Position numbers and translations under genes: made by a program. From positions 1 through 62,238 of the forward strand of contig JANBPK010000959.1 in the NCBI GenBank assembly GCA_027579435.1: DNA of 62,238 nucleotides, given 5' to 3'. Every line of letters starts with the position of its first letter. Within the stretch, counting starts at the first letter, position 1. The notes under the pieces were generated by a model. The model was not told the DNA's origin, did no database searches, and was given only the letters and a program-made list of their open reading frames with translations. This document shows positions 10,943-23,323 of this stretch, piece by piece. This DNA comes from Candolleomyces eurysporus (lineage: Eukaryota > Basidiomycota > Agaricomycetes > Agaricales > Psathyrellaceae).

Positions 10943-13699
10943 ATGCCAAAGGTTCAACCCAGCGACATAGGCTTCGATTCACGGCCTCTCAGCCCATACC
11001 CTTTGCCCCTTAGCCCTCAAGACGGTCGGATTGAGGTGTCAAGGACAGGACCATGGTTGAGGCCTGAGGACCGGCCCGGGATCGCTATCTTCCCGAGCAG
11101 CACCGCGTCCCCTCTTCCTTCCTTTCGTTCACCCTTTGGAGAGGATTCGGCCCTCACCCACTCTAATCTCTCGGTCTACAATGCGTACAATCATCTCCCA
11201 CCGCCCCGCGCTTTACCCATATCCCTTGGCATGCCATCGCCGAATTTCTCTGCGGATCAGAGGGATGCCAACGGCACCGTTTGTCGAGGCCTTCCGCCAC
11301 CACCAGCACCTGTCGCACCTGGAGCCTCTCCTTTTCGAAGAGAATCACAACTGTATAACCCCTGTATCCCCATCTTCCACCCCTCTCTTCTCCTCGGGTA
11401 CCTCCCAAGTTGGATGCCGTCGTGGCGAGGAGCGATCCTTGGGAGCGGAACAACCAGCACCGCGCCTACCAAGGTACATCGTTCGAACAACCAATTCCAT
11501 CACCACAACCCCTACCACAGACCCACATTTCCCCTCGAAAGTCCGTGCCGTCACCAACCAAAACTGCTGTTGCGCAATCCACAGCACCAACTATCGTATT
11601 TAGGTTGTGTTCAGCCAGTATAAGTTGTCAAAGCCCCCGAATCACTGCCACCGGATCCCTCCGTGGACATTGCGCATTCGAGTAGATCATTCCTCAAAAA
11701 TGCGCACAACTTTCAAATGGGCGATTGGAATCATTTTGACGCACCGAACGCGACGCACGTTACTCACAATACGGTAGTCAATTCTCGATGGGTTAATGGT
11801 GAGTAGTTCGCTGTTTCGGGAGATGACACGCTCACATATGTAACCTATATCTCGCTTTTTCCTAGGTTGGGAGATTCTACAAATGCACATTGCACCCAAC
11901 GCTCTCTACAACTCCAGTGCTCGATTCGATGCTCCGAAGTGTGACGAAGACACCCGCGTCAAGGTCACTGACGAAATCATGGGATTTATCAAGAATCGTG
12001 AGCATCCTCAACAGTTGTTGTGCATGACTGACGCGCTGCAGCAAACTGTTGCTATACGTTGCGCAAAGGGCAATATTCTATGAGCAGCATACTTCATTTC
12101 CGCCGGAAACTCCAGTCGGAACACAGCATCCACCATTATCCCGACCATCGCCTATCAGCTAGGGTTGAAGCATCCTTTATTACAGCACTCTATTGCTAGC
12201 GCAGTGGAGCACGACCCCCTCGTCTTCTCTCAGTCACTCGAAACCCAGATGGATGTGCTCATCGTTCGCCCGTTCGAGAGTCTTCATCCACCTTCCCGTA
12301 CGTGATCCTCATCGATGGCCTTGACGAGTGCAAAGACGAGCCGGACACCACTACGAACCTCGAGCGTGTCGAGATGAAATACAGAGCGGAAGATAGAAAG
12401 GCGGAGTTATTATCCGCGATCAAGAACTACCTGCTCAACTACGACCTCCCCTTCCGTGTTTTCATCGCCAGCCGACCTGAGCTGCCTATTTGTACCGCTT
12501 TGGGCGCCGGTGGCTCTCTACACAGACTAGCCTACCACATACAGCTCAGCGACCAGTACGATGCCACAGAGGATATGCGACGATACCTCCGGAGACGATT
12601 CCAGGATATCGGCCTCAGAATCGGTCAACCCGATTGGTTTACAGAGAGCAACATTGAAACCCTCTTGCAGGCTGGGTCTGGGCAGTTTGTGTCTGTTGCG
12701 ACCGTGTTCAAGTACGTGTCGGAACGTCGAGCGTCGCCTGTGCACATGTTGAAGACGGTTCTCAACTGGATTCCTGGACAAGTGACGCGACCATTCGAAG
12801 CACTCGATATGCTCTATACCAATATCTTGTCAAATGCAAAGGAAACGTACGAAGCTGTTGATGCCTACAGTAGACGCGACTTTCTTTTACTTTTCGGGAT
12901 TTTTCATCGGAACACCGTAGAGGCACTTATGGCCGCAGGCTCCGATCGTCTCAGTGCACTGCTTAATCCAGAAAGCGATGCCTTGGAAATCCTTACCTTG
13001 GACCTCCGTTCCCTTGTGTATCTCGAGGAGGATGGGCCAGGCACCATGGAGCTACCCTGTAACACAAATCTGTTTCCGACTTCATGGACGAAGAAAGTCG
13101 CGCAAAGGATCTGTTTGTACCAACATCCCGGGTTCGTACGCACCTCGCAAAGGGCTGTATGCAATGCATCATCGAATTTCCAGAACTCCACTCTCGTACG
13201 TGATTACATTCAATCCTCAACCATGAACTCAATACATGACCTGTGTCTAGTACCGGATAAAGAGAAAGACATGTCAGCCTCTGAGAAATGTCTGAGAACG
13301 GCTATCGCACAGCTAGACTATTTGAAACGCGCCGTTGCTATTGATGATGAAATCCTTGATTTCACCCATAAGGGTGGGTGGCATAAAATCGACATGGTAC
13401 TATCAAAACCTTCGGTATTTAGCATTATCTTCTCAAATGACTGGGGCCAACTTTCGGACTGGATGAGCGATCTTGGTAGCGTCGCTGACGATTAGAAAGT
13501 GAGTGAATTTCCCTTTACATCCTTGGTAGGGACTAAAACATTGTCTCAGAAATGCAGACCTAAGGCGGCTGCAATCATGAGCAAGTACCTAGAAAAGTGG
13601 GAGACTTTTTTTGACAAAATGCATCCCGAAGCGGAAGACGACTCCGATGGAGATTGAACTAGTTCAGGCTCGGATGATGAATCTAGCGATTCAGACTAG
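10943..13699 (+). pseudogene. NACHT NLR pseudogene lacking the P-loop (array copy 2)
   Basis: Starts at MPKVQPSDIG, the same start context as the other copies. The Pro-rich N-terminus is open to a stop at 11621-11623. FQMGDWNHFDAPNATHVTHN lies near 11720, followed by a conserved intron (donor at about 11801, acceptor at about 11867) and GWEILQMHIAPNALYNSS. Where intact copies read CMTGAAGSGKSALQQ, this copy reads CMTDALQQ. This is a clean in-frame loss of seven residues that removes Walker A. A G-to-T change then gives a TGA (NIL*AAYF, about 12081-12083), and a ~22-bp deletion near 12285 shifts the frame. Walker B (MILIDGLDECK) and the rest are open from 12302, with another frame change near 13050 and an in-frame TAG replacing a Leu codon before the last intron. 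It cannot encode a normal ATPase. Confidence 0.88.
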
Positions 13700-13979
13700 C
13701 TACAGTTCTTCACGTCGTTATATGATAGACCTGCTACTGCTGACCGTCATTCAAGGCTATCCACCATTTTCAAGGTGTTTTTACCTTATGAAGAGTCATA
13801 TGTATGGCTTTCATCTTTATGCCAGCGACGGTCAACGCTATCAGCAGTGGTGGGTTCGTTGTGACCGAGTAGACAGGTTACAAGGCAGTTCCATCCCTTA
13901 AAAATGAATATAATAAAGTTCATACGCGACACTGGAGCTTTTACAACAACGGGACACCAATTACGACAAAGAGGTTATA

Positions 13980-16105
13980 AACAAGAACTTCTAGTCACCG
14001 GAGGAAAACCTAACAGCAAACCACGACGAGCAAGAATACGACGTCTGCGGCTGCAGGCCCGATCCCCCTGCTCCCGACCTACTGCTGCCATGCGGTGGTG
14101 CAAGCGGTCCACCCGACGTCGCCGCGTCCCTCATCAAGTCTCCGGTCCTTCCGTTACCACTAGCATCAGAAGACGAGGAGGACTCAGCAACCCCAGACCC
14201 AGCGCCAATCAGCCCCCACAACCTCTCGCACTTCCTCGCCTGGTTCATAAATAATCCCGTACCCATCCCATAACCCGCCGTATGCGCAGGCGCATAAAAC
14301 GCCGTCCCACCTCCATAGCCCATCGATCCAGCCGACGTTTGAGGATGGTGAGGACCCCGGTCGAGTTATGCAAAGTCGTAGGCGTACCCATCCACACCTC
14401 TCGCGCTATTCGCGTACACCCTCTCCACGGGGTTCGACGGTAAGACGCCAGCTAGCCTCGGTCGTGCGGGTCGCCGACTGCCAGCTGAGCCAGGTGTGCT
14501 TGTGTTAGAGCCGAGAGGTGTGTTGGTATGCGGAGAGTGATGAGATGGATGCAAGTGAGAAAGCGGAGGAGCTGGATGAGCTTGAGGAGGGGTGACGACA
14601 ACTCCGTTCGATCCCAACAATACAATCTTCTCTAGCGCCTCGTTCTTGCTGACTCTCAGCACCGCTTCGTTCCATACAGAGGGTAACATCGTCACGAAGG
14701 TCTTGAGTTTCGGTCGGGTGGATAGAGCTTCTGTGAGTCGGGTGATCGGTCCAGCTGGTGCTGGTGCTGGTGGAGAAGGATCGTCACTCATCTGAAAAGC
14801 AATAAAAACTTCCTTCAGTTTCTCTGACGCCTCTACCACTTCCGCTACGGCTCCGATTAGGTTCTTCACCCTCAGCTGGGTGCGGTAGACGTTCTGCGGC
14901 TTTCGTAGGACTATTAAGATGCCTGAGTGGGTTATTGTTCTGCCTTCTCGTCCTCCTCCCCTCAATTCCCTCTTCCCCTTCCCCTTCCGTCTACGTCCGG
15001 GTCTTGTCGTCGTCAGATATTGGATCCGAGCTCGCAGCGAACGCTCTCAAAGCGCTCGCGAAAACCTCTACGTCCTCATCCGGGTCCTGCTTTGTAGCCC
15101 ACTGCGGCCCGTCCCTGTCCCCAAAAGCCCCAACACCTCCTCCTAGATACGAAACCGGAGCGATGTCATAGGTAGGGGGCGGAGCTGTGTCAATCGTCAT
15201 CTCCAGCACCTTCAAGGAGATGGTATCCGATTCCAAGTTTGTCTGACACCCACTCGCTACTCCAAACTCCTCGTCCGCTCTAGCCTTCCCCTTCCCCTTC
15301 CCTTTCCCAAGAGCACCTCCATCGATGGCAAGAGGCCGACAGAGCTGCGCAACCTCCGCGAGCCCAGCCAAGATCCGCAATACCTCCCCCGCCTCTTGCC
15401 ATACCCCGCATGCCACGAACCTGCGGATCCACCGTGCTCGCGCTCGCTTCATACGTCGTTCTTCTTCGTCACAACTATCGCTACTATTGTCTTCGTACGG
15501 ACCGAAACCCAGCCCTCTCTCCAAGAATAACTTTGCTCGTTCCCGACTCCTTAGGATGACGACGCGGTAGTAGAGAGGGAGCGCAATACGTGAGATCAGG
15601 CGGCATGTCAGGAGCGGTGCGAGTGCCTTTTCGAGGGCCGACAAGGACGAGGAGGCGCTCGAGGATCCTCCTACTCGGACATCTTGGGTGGAATCATTCA
15701 GAGGGGCGGCGTGCGATGCACTGGAGGAAGCCGACGAGGTGGATGCGGCATGTGAAGATGAGGCGGAGGATGGACCACCAGTGGTATGATTGGATCACCG
15801 GACTCGCAGGTCGGCTTCTGACGGGGCTGGAATGTGGGGGATNCACGCCGCGTCGTGCTGGGACTGCTCTTGGGCGTGGAGGAGGGTGTCGAGATGGGCA
15901 AAGGCCCGAGTGACCTTGAGGGTGCTTCAGGGTTGTAAGACGGCGAGTACCAGGAGGATGTGGATGTCGAAGTGGCATGGGGCTGGGAGGAGGTGGAAGG
16001 TTGGGAGTGTTGAGGGTACAGGACGACCTCTTCGAGGATGCGTTTGAGCAGCTCTTCAGGGAATGAGAGGAGGTGCATCATGTTCGAGCTGGCAATTGAG
16101 TTCAT
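13980..16105 (-). pseudogene. F-box-like gene (array copy 3), best preserved but frameshifted
   Basis: Begins MNSIASSNMMHLLSFPEELLK; the LSFPEELLKRILEEVVLYP stretch reads as an F-box-like helix. Next come a Ser/Pro-rich linker, then a conserved block (KALAPLLTCRLISRIALPLY, YRVVILRSRERAKLFLE) typical of agaric F-box-like proteins. A lower block follows with GEVLRILAGLAEV, a GK-rich run encoded by a CCCTTC-type microsatellite, KNLIGAVAEVVEA, LKTFVTMLPSVWNEAVLRVS, and a tail GLFMNQARKCERLWGLIGAG. An ~11-bp deletion near 15800 relative to copy 2, a break after about 14995 and another near 14366 disrupt the frame. The F-box assignment is by motif resemblance only. It is divergently paired with NLR copy 3, 587 bp apart. 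Confidence 0.65.
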
Positions 16106-16692
16106 AGTCTGCTATAAAGGTTGAGTATATTGCGTGGAGCGCCATATTGAGGAGGCAAACGTACGGTCTGGACTGGGATTCAGAATCAGGAGCACGCTAG
16201 AACGTTCGAGGTTGGGGAAAGCAGTCCCGGTCCTCGTTGTTGAGGCGTCCCGCGCTTCGAGACAAGGTGGAGGATAGCATCGCGTCCGACCAAATGGAAA
16301 AGAATTGTCACACAATGTGACACGGAGGACGGCATCAACAGTGGCCCGACGTCACTCATATTTCAAAGAAGTTCCAGGATTCATGACATTTTCAAGGCCT
16401 TGGTTCGCAGCTTTTGTTTTGACAAAAACCTTGTAGACACATCCTGGGTACCACCCACGACCCATGCCTTGTGGCGCATGGATGCGGTATTTTGCATGCC
16501 GGAACTTGAATATTTCATGCTTCAAGACTTTCGCATCTGACCATCTTTCATGAGAAGACTTTGTTTCGATTGGACAAGGCGGAGCTATGCTGTACTGCCA
16601 CACTGGAAGTATTTTCCACTCTTCTGAAAATGCGCCGCACTTGCCACGCACACAGTGATTGTTACACCTTCCCTCCTACCATCTCGATACCA
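16106..16692. promoter_or_regulatory. divergent intergenic region, F-box-like copy 3 / NLR copy 3
   Basis: A 587-bp region between divergent start codons. Parts of it recur upstream of the other units: a TGTGACACGGAGGACGGCAT-like string at about 16315 (also near 2190 and 28560), and a CATGGA...CGGTATT string near 16475 (also near 4185 and 29185). Unlike the regions upstream of copies 1 and 4, it lacks any peroxiredoxin sequence, so the unit was shortened here. No TATA-like element could be assigned. Confidence 0.4.
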
Positions 16693-19600
16693 ATGCCAAA
16701 GGACCAGCCCAGTAACATGGGCTTCAAGTCATCGTCTTTTGGCCCATACCCTTTGCTCTTCAATGTTCAGGACAGTCGAAAAGGCGTGTCAAGGGCGGGA
16801 CCAAGCTCGACGATTGGGCCAGCGATACCTCGATTGCCTGCTTCCCAGCGGCAATCGGTTGGGGGCATCGGATTCCAGCATTCGTTCCCTCATCCTCTGA
16901 ATGCACATTTGGGAGACAGTCCGGCCCTGACTCGGTGCCTCCCTCCTACAAACCCCAATTTCTCTCTCCACCCCGCCGAGACCACAGCGCCACCGCCACA
17001 AGCGCCAACAGTGTCACAGACGCCACCACAGTTGACTCTTGTGGGCAACGTCGCATCTCGATCACCACTTTCTGAGAGACCTGGAGAAGGGAGAAGAAAA
17101 CCAGTGGCGACTAACATTTTGGCGCAACCATCAGTGTATGGTGGATATTTTCCTTCCTGTCCTCCACGCGTACCTGTGAAGACAAATTTACTCTTCAGTC
17201 ACTCCTCTGTGTGGACAGTGCAGGATCCTAGCGCCACCATGAGAAGCCTTCCACTGCCGCAGGCACCCGCTACACCTCGAGTCCCTCCCTCTCAGCAACC
17301 GGTAGAGGACCTCGTACAATTCACCCCCGAACCGTCGCTTCCACCCCTGTACAATCCATACCCTTGCCTTACTTCCTTCCATCCTCCTGGGGCCATGTCG
17401 GGTCCTACCTTCACTGCACACGTACCCGCCTGTGGTTGTGATGCAGACCCATTTCTCAGCTTGTCACAAGGCTCGGTAATGGTTGCAAATGTGCCATGCG
17501 CTTGGCCGCCCCCTTCTCATCCTTCATCACTTCCTGTCGACAACTCAAATTACCACAGTCCTCAATGCCAGAGAGACGACTGCATGGTCGATTATTCGCA
17601 CAGTACGGTGTTCTCAAATTCTTCCTGCAAAGATTACGGACCAGTTACAACTCCGACTGATCATGGGAAGTGGAACAGCCAGTACCGCGCCTACCCTGCT
17701 ATCACTTCCGAACGACCAATACCATTGGCACAACTACCTGAAGCCCACGTTCCCCCTCAACTATCCTCACGGTCGCTGGACAAACCACTGCTTTGCAATC
17801 CGCAGCATCAGTTGTCACACTTCTTGGACTGTCCTCAGCGAGTACACATTAACAAGGCCCACAAATCACCGCCACCAGATTCCTCAGTAGACATTGCACG
17901 TTCAAGTAGATCGTTCCTTCGAAATGCGCACCACTTTCAAATGGGTGATTTGAATCATTTTGATGCACCCAATGCGACGCATGTTACGCACAATACTGTA
18001 GTCACTTCCGCATCAATTGACGGTGAGTAACGGTTCACTGCTCCGTGAGACAACATCCTCATGTCTGTAACTCTACATCTCACTTTCTCTCAGGCTGGGA
18101 GATTTTACAGAAGCACACCGCGCCCAACGCTCTCCACAACTCCAGGGCTCGATACGATGCCCCAAAGTGTGATGAAGACACCCGCATCGAGGTTGTTAGC
18201 GAACTCATGGGATGGATCAAGGATTGCGGTCATCCTCAACGCCTGTTGTGCATGACTGGCGCTGCCGGATCGGGAAAGTCTGCGCTGCAGCAGTCTGTCG
18301 CTGAATGCTGCGCAAAGGACAATATTCTAGGAGCAGCATACTTCATTTCCGCTGCAGACCCCAGCCGGAACACAGCATCTACTGTTGTCCCGACCATCGC
18401 CTATCAGTTAGGGTTAAATCATCCAACCTTACAGCGCCTTATTGCTGCTGCGGTGGAGCATGACCCCCTCATCTTCTCCCGGTCACTCGAAACCCAGATG
18501 AATGTGCTTGTTGTTCGTCCTTTTGAGAATCTTCGAAGTGAGGAATACGACATCTCCACCTTCCCATACGCAATACTGATCGATGGCCTTGATGAGTGCC
18601 AAGACGAGCCGAGCATCAGCATGGAACTCGGGCGTGTTGAGGCAAAATACAAAGCGGAAGATAGACAGGCGGAGTTATTAGCCGCTACCAAGAATTCCCT
18701 CCTCAACAACAACCTCCCCTTCCGTATTTTCATCGCCAGCCGGCCTGAGCTGCCTATCCGTACCGCTCTGGGACCCACCGGCTCTCTACACGGACTGGCC
18801 TACCACATGCAACTCAGCGACCAATACGACGCCACGGAAGATATGCGTCGATATCTGTGGAGACGATTCCAGGATATAGGACTCAGAATTCTTCAACCCT
18901 ATTGGTTCACTGAAGGCGACATCGAGACCCTTGTACAAGCTGCATCTGGGCAGTTTGTCTATGTTGCGACTGTATTCAAGTACGTGTCGGAACGCCGAGC
19001 GTCCCCTGTACACATGCTGAAGACGGTCCTCAACTGGACACCAGGGCAAGCGACGCGACCATTCGAAGCGCTCGATATGCTTTACACTAATATCTTGCTG
19101 AACGCAAAGGAAGCGTACGAAGCTGTTGATGCCCATGGTGGACGCGACTTTCTTTTGCTTTTCAGGATGTTCCAAATGAATGCCAGAGGGGACTTTGCCT
19201 TATTTTCTCCCGGTATTCTCAGTGCGCTGCTCGATCTAGAGAGCAGTGCCTTAGAGATCCTTACATTGGACCTCCGTTCCCTCGTGTGCCTCAAGGAGGG
19301 CTGGTCGGGCAACATGGAGCTAACCGTGTATCACAAATCCTTGTCCGACTTCATGGATCAAGCAAGTCGCGCACAGGATCTGTATGTTCCATATTCCCGC
19401 GTTTACACACACCTTGCAAAGTGTTGTATGCAATGGATCATCAAATCTCCAGAACCCCCCTCTTGTACGTGCCCACATCTAGTCTTCGATCTTGGACTTG
19501 ATTCACAACCCGTGTCTAGTACCAGATAGCTGGGAAGACATGTCAGCCTCCGAGCAATGTCTGATAACGGCTATCGCACAGTTGATTTTCTTGAAATTTG

Positions 19601-19944
19601 CTGTTGCTATTGACAATGAAATTGTTGATTTCACCCATAACGGTGGATGGCATAAAATCAACACGGTGCTATCAAAGCCTTCAGGATTGGGCCTCATCTT
19701 CTCCGGAGGTACATTGACCCGCGCTTTGCCTTGGGTCGAGCGTCTTGGTGACGCTGCTGACAATTTGAAAGTGAGCACATTTCCTTTGCTTCCTTGGTAG
19801 GAATTAACATCTTGTCGCCAGAAATGCAGACCTGAGGCAGCTGCAATTATGAGCAAGTACCTTGAAAAGTGGAAACATTTTATCAAGGCAAAGAAACGTA
19901 AATACTATCCCAGTGACAACCGACGTCTCGGGCTCAGACGGTGA
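16693..19944 (+). CDS. NACHT-domain NLR (STAND) receptor, array copy 3, intact
   Basis: Predicted cytosolic signal-transducing NTPase, probably a non-self-recognition or programmed-cell-death receptor by family analogy. I read four exons, 16693-18022, 18094-19464, 19520-19770 and 19822-19944, joined in frame with GT-AG introns of 71, 55 and 51 nt, giving 1024 aa. Residues 1 to about 410 are Pro/Ser-rich and probably disordered. A short FQMGDLNHFD motif follows, then Cys-Asp-Glu-Asp-Thr-Arg before the NACHT. Walker A is GAAGSGKS (499-506) and Walker B ILIDGLDEC (604-612). The HKSLSDFM motif marks the end of the winged-helix region. No ankyrin, WD40, TPR or LRR repeats follow, only about 130 residues conserved among copies. 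The last exon reads a different frame from copy 4 after about 19900, so the acidic SDDESSDSD tail is lost. The MPKDQPSN start is conserved in all copies. Confidence 0.88.
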
Positions 19945-20219
19945 ATCTAGTGATACGGATCAGCTACATTCTTTTGCGCCATTCTGTGATAGACCGTTAT
20001 CGGTGTTCGTTTATTTTACCTTTCGAAGAGTCACATAGATGACTCTAATCTTTACACCTACAAAAGTCAATACCATTGGTGGTCGTGGTGCTTTCGTCGT
20101 GATTGAGAAAACAAGTTCTGAGCAAACCAGTTCTATCGCTTAAAAATGTATATCATATATTTCGTACACAGCACTGGAGCTTTGACTGCAATAACAGGAC
20201 ACCGATTACAACAAACCGG

Positions 20220-20373
20220 CGTTTACGCCATACCTGACGAGGAGGACAAACTGAGACTACTAATCACTGGAGGAAAACTTAACAGCAAACCATGATTAGC
20301 AAGAATACAATGTCCGCGTCTGCGGGCTCGATCCCCCTGCTCCCGACCTACTGACATGCGGTGGTGACAACAG
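20220..20373 (-). pseudogene. 3' tail fragment of an F-box-like copy
   Basis: About 150 bp matching the extreme 3' end of the F-box-like gene, including the complement of the block seen at 13990-14100 and 33230-33330 (GCAAGAATAC...GATCCCCCTGCTCCC). It stops abruptly at about 20373, where NLR C-terminal sequence begins. It is the left side of a recombination junction. Confidence 0.7.
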
Positions 20374-21097
20374 TTGCCTGATTAATCTAGAAGACAACGC
20401 CTTGGAAATCCTTACCTTCGACCTCCGTTCCCTTGTATATCTCGAGGAGGACGAGTCGGGCACCGTGGTCCTAAATGAGTTCCACAAATCCTTGTCCGAC
20501 TTCATAGACGATGAAAGTCGTTTAAAGGGTCTGTGTGTACCAGTTTCCCGCGTTCACGCGCATCTTGCAAAGTGCTTAATGGAATATATCCTCAAAATTC
20601 CGAAAGTCCACCCTCGTACGTGATTACACTCAATCTTTGACCATGAACGCAATTCATGACGACCTTTGTCTAGTAGCGGATAGCTGGGAAGACCTGTAAG
20701 TCTCCGAGCGATATCACAGAGCTACACTTCTTGTATGGCGCTGTCGGCATCGATGACGAAATCGCCGATTTCACCTTCAAGGGTGAGTGGCAGAAAATCG
20801 GCGTGGTACTATCAAAGCCTTCAGGATTTGGCCATATTTTCTCAAACGACTGGAACCTGGCTTGGTATTCGATAGACCTTCTTGGTGTCGTCATTGACAA
20901 TTTGAAGGTGAGAAATTCTCCTTTGCTTCCCTGGTAGGAACTAACATCTTGTCCCCAGAAACGCAAACCCGAGGCAGCTCAAGTATGTTAAAAAGTGGAA
21001 GGATGTCGCCGAAGAAAAGAAACGGGAATTCCCCGAACCTGATTCCGACACAGACTCCAGTTCAGGCTCAGATGATGAATTTAGTGATTCAGACTAG
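20374..21097 (+). pseudogene. NLR C-terminal stub at a recombination junction
   Basis: Starts within the winged-helix region (INLEDNALEILTFDLRSLVY, then FHKSLSDFIDDES). It keeps the 55-nt intron beginning GTACGTGATTACA at about 20615 and the last intron near 20909. It ends in the family's acidic tail, a GSDDE-type sequence terminating at 21097. There is no NACHT, no start codon and no promoter of its own. A TAA follows Leu in the exon after the first intron (near 20697). The sequence immediately to the left is the 3' tail of an F-box-like gene, so this is what remains after a deletion or unequal exchange removed most of a unit. Confidence 0.85.
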
Positions 21098-22961
21098 CTA
21101 CAGTTCTCCACCTCGTTCTATGACAGACCTTATTTATGCTATTGCTGACTGTTATTTTGAGAGACGTACCATTATCGATGTATTTTAATCTTTATGCCTA
21201 CGAAAGACAACGCTGCCGCTGCTACTGGTGTCGTCACGACCAAGGAAATCAGTTATAAGGCAGTTCTATCCCTTAGGAATATATATCATAAATTTTGTAC
21301 GACCGCAAAGCGGCACTGGAGCTCTTACAACAGCACCAACAGGACATCAACTACGACGGAGAGGACGAGCTAGAATTACTAGTCACTGGAGGAAACCCTA
21401 ACAGCAAACCACGACGAGCAAGAATACAACGCCTGCGTGTGCGAGCTCGACACCCCTGCTCCTGACCTACTGCTGACATATGGTGGTGCTGGTCCACGCG
21501 GCACTGGCGCGTCCCTCATGTGCGTCTCCAAGTCCCCAGTCCTCCTGTTACCACTAGCATCGAAGGATGAGGAGGCAGAGGACCTAACCCCAGCCCGAAC
21601 CCCAATCAACCCTCAGCCTCTCCCACTTCCTCGCCTGATTCATATATAATCCCGTAGCCATCCCTTTGTGCGGGCGCATAAAATGCCGTTCCGCCACCGT
21701 AGCCTATCGATCCAGTCGAAGTTTGTGGGTGTGGAGGCCCGGTCGAGCTATGCAAAGTCGTAGGCGCATACCACACCCTCTCTACGGAGTTCGAGGGAAG
21801 GGCGTCAGCCAATCTTGGTCGTGCAGGTCGCCAACTGCCAGGTGAACTAGGCGTGCTCGTGCTGGAACCGAGAGGGGTGTTGGTATGCGGAAAGTGATGC
21901 AGTGGATGCAAGTGAGAAGGCGGAGCTTGAGGAGGGGTGACGACAACCCCGTTCGACCCAAGCAAAACGATCTTCCCTAGCGCCTCGTTCTTGCTGACCC
22001 TCAACACATCTTTGTTCCATAGAGGTAACATCATTGCAAACGTCTTAAGCTTCGGTCTGGTGGATAGAGCTTCCATGAGTGGGGTGATGGGTCCTGTCGA
22101 TGCTGGTTGGTTTGCAGACTGCTGATTTCCTACTGATGCTGGTGGTGTTGGAGAAGGATCGTCGCTCATCCTAATGCAACGAACACTTCCTCCAATTTCT
22201 CCAACGCCTCCACCACTTCTGCCACAGCTCCAATTGGGTTTTTCACCCTCGGCTGGGTGAGGTAGATGTTCTGCGGTTTTCGTGGGACTAGATGCTTGAG
22301 TGGGTTGTTGCTTTGCCTTCTCGTCCTCCGTCCGAACCCCACTTCCCTTCCCCTTCCATCGTTGCCCGAGTCTTCCCGTCGTCAGTTGTTGGATCGCAGC
22401 GAACGCTCTCAAAGCCCCCAAACACCTCTGTCATCGTCTGGGTCCTGCCTCAAAGCCTGGTGCGACCCGTCCCGATCTCCGAACATCCTCCTAGTAGATA
22501 AACCAGAGCGTTGCCATAGGCAGGCGGCAGAGCTCCGTCAATCGTAGTCTCTAAGACCTTCAAGGCGATGATATCCGATTGCAAGTTCACCTGAGACCCA
22601 CTCGCCACTCCAAGCTCCTCGTCCGCTCTAGCCTTCCCCTTCCCCTTTGCTTTCAGTTTCTGAGAGCACCTCCATCAATGGTGAGAGGCCGACGTAGCTG
22701 TGCGGCCTCTGCAAGCCCAGCCAAGATCCCCACTACTTCCCCGGCCTCTTGCCATATCCCGCATACTACGAGCATACGGATCCATCGTGCTCGGTCTCGC
22801 TTCGTACATCGTTCCTCTTCGTCATGACTATCATTTGAATTTGCTCGTTCCCGACTCCTCAGGACGACGGCGTGGCGCGGCAGTGAAGAGGGAGTACAAT
22901 TCGAGAGATGAGGCCGCACATCAGGAGAGGTGTCAGTGCCTTTTCGAGGGCTGATGAGGAA

Positions 22962-22969
22962 GAGGAGGC
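22962..22969. repeat. target site duplication, left (GAGGAGGC)
   Basis: GAGGAGGC directly borders the left terminal inverted repeat and recurs at 27993-28000 directly after the right one. Eight bp is the hallmark length for hAT insertions. Confidence 0.95.
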
Positions 22970-22988
22970 TAGGGTTGCGTATATAAGT
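22970..22988. repeat. hAT left terminal inverted repeat
   Basis: TAGGGTTGCGTATATAAGT matches the inverted right terminus over 19 of 19 bases; the next base differs. Confidence 0.95.
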
Positions 22989-23323
22989 CCCCGGGGTGTA
23001 AATTAATGTGTAATTTAACAGGCCAAAATTTCCGGCGCGGTAAATAATTGTAATTTACATTAATTTACTCAGGGTTAGCATAGACATGTGACACATGGCC
23101 CTAGCGTCCCCCGCACCCAGATTTGCTCGCAGCCCCCTCGAAAACCGACCGACGTTCCTCCACTATGCCCAGGACCCAAGATCAAAGGTGCCTCCGGACT
23201 CCTCCATCTCCACCTCTGCCTTCGATCCCCCCGATTTNGGCCTCCTGCGGGCGAGGCAGTGGTGAATCCGCAAGTAGCTCTCGAATCTCATCGCTCGCGA
23301 GATTAAGCTCGCTTCTGTCCCCC

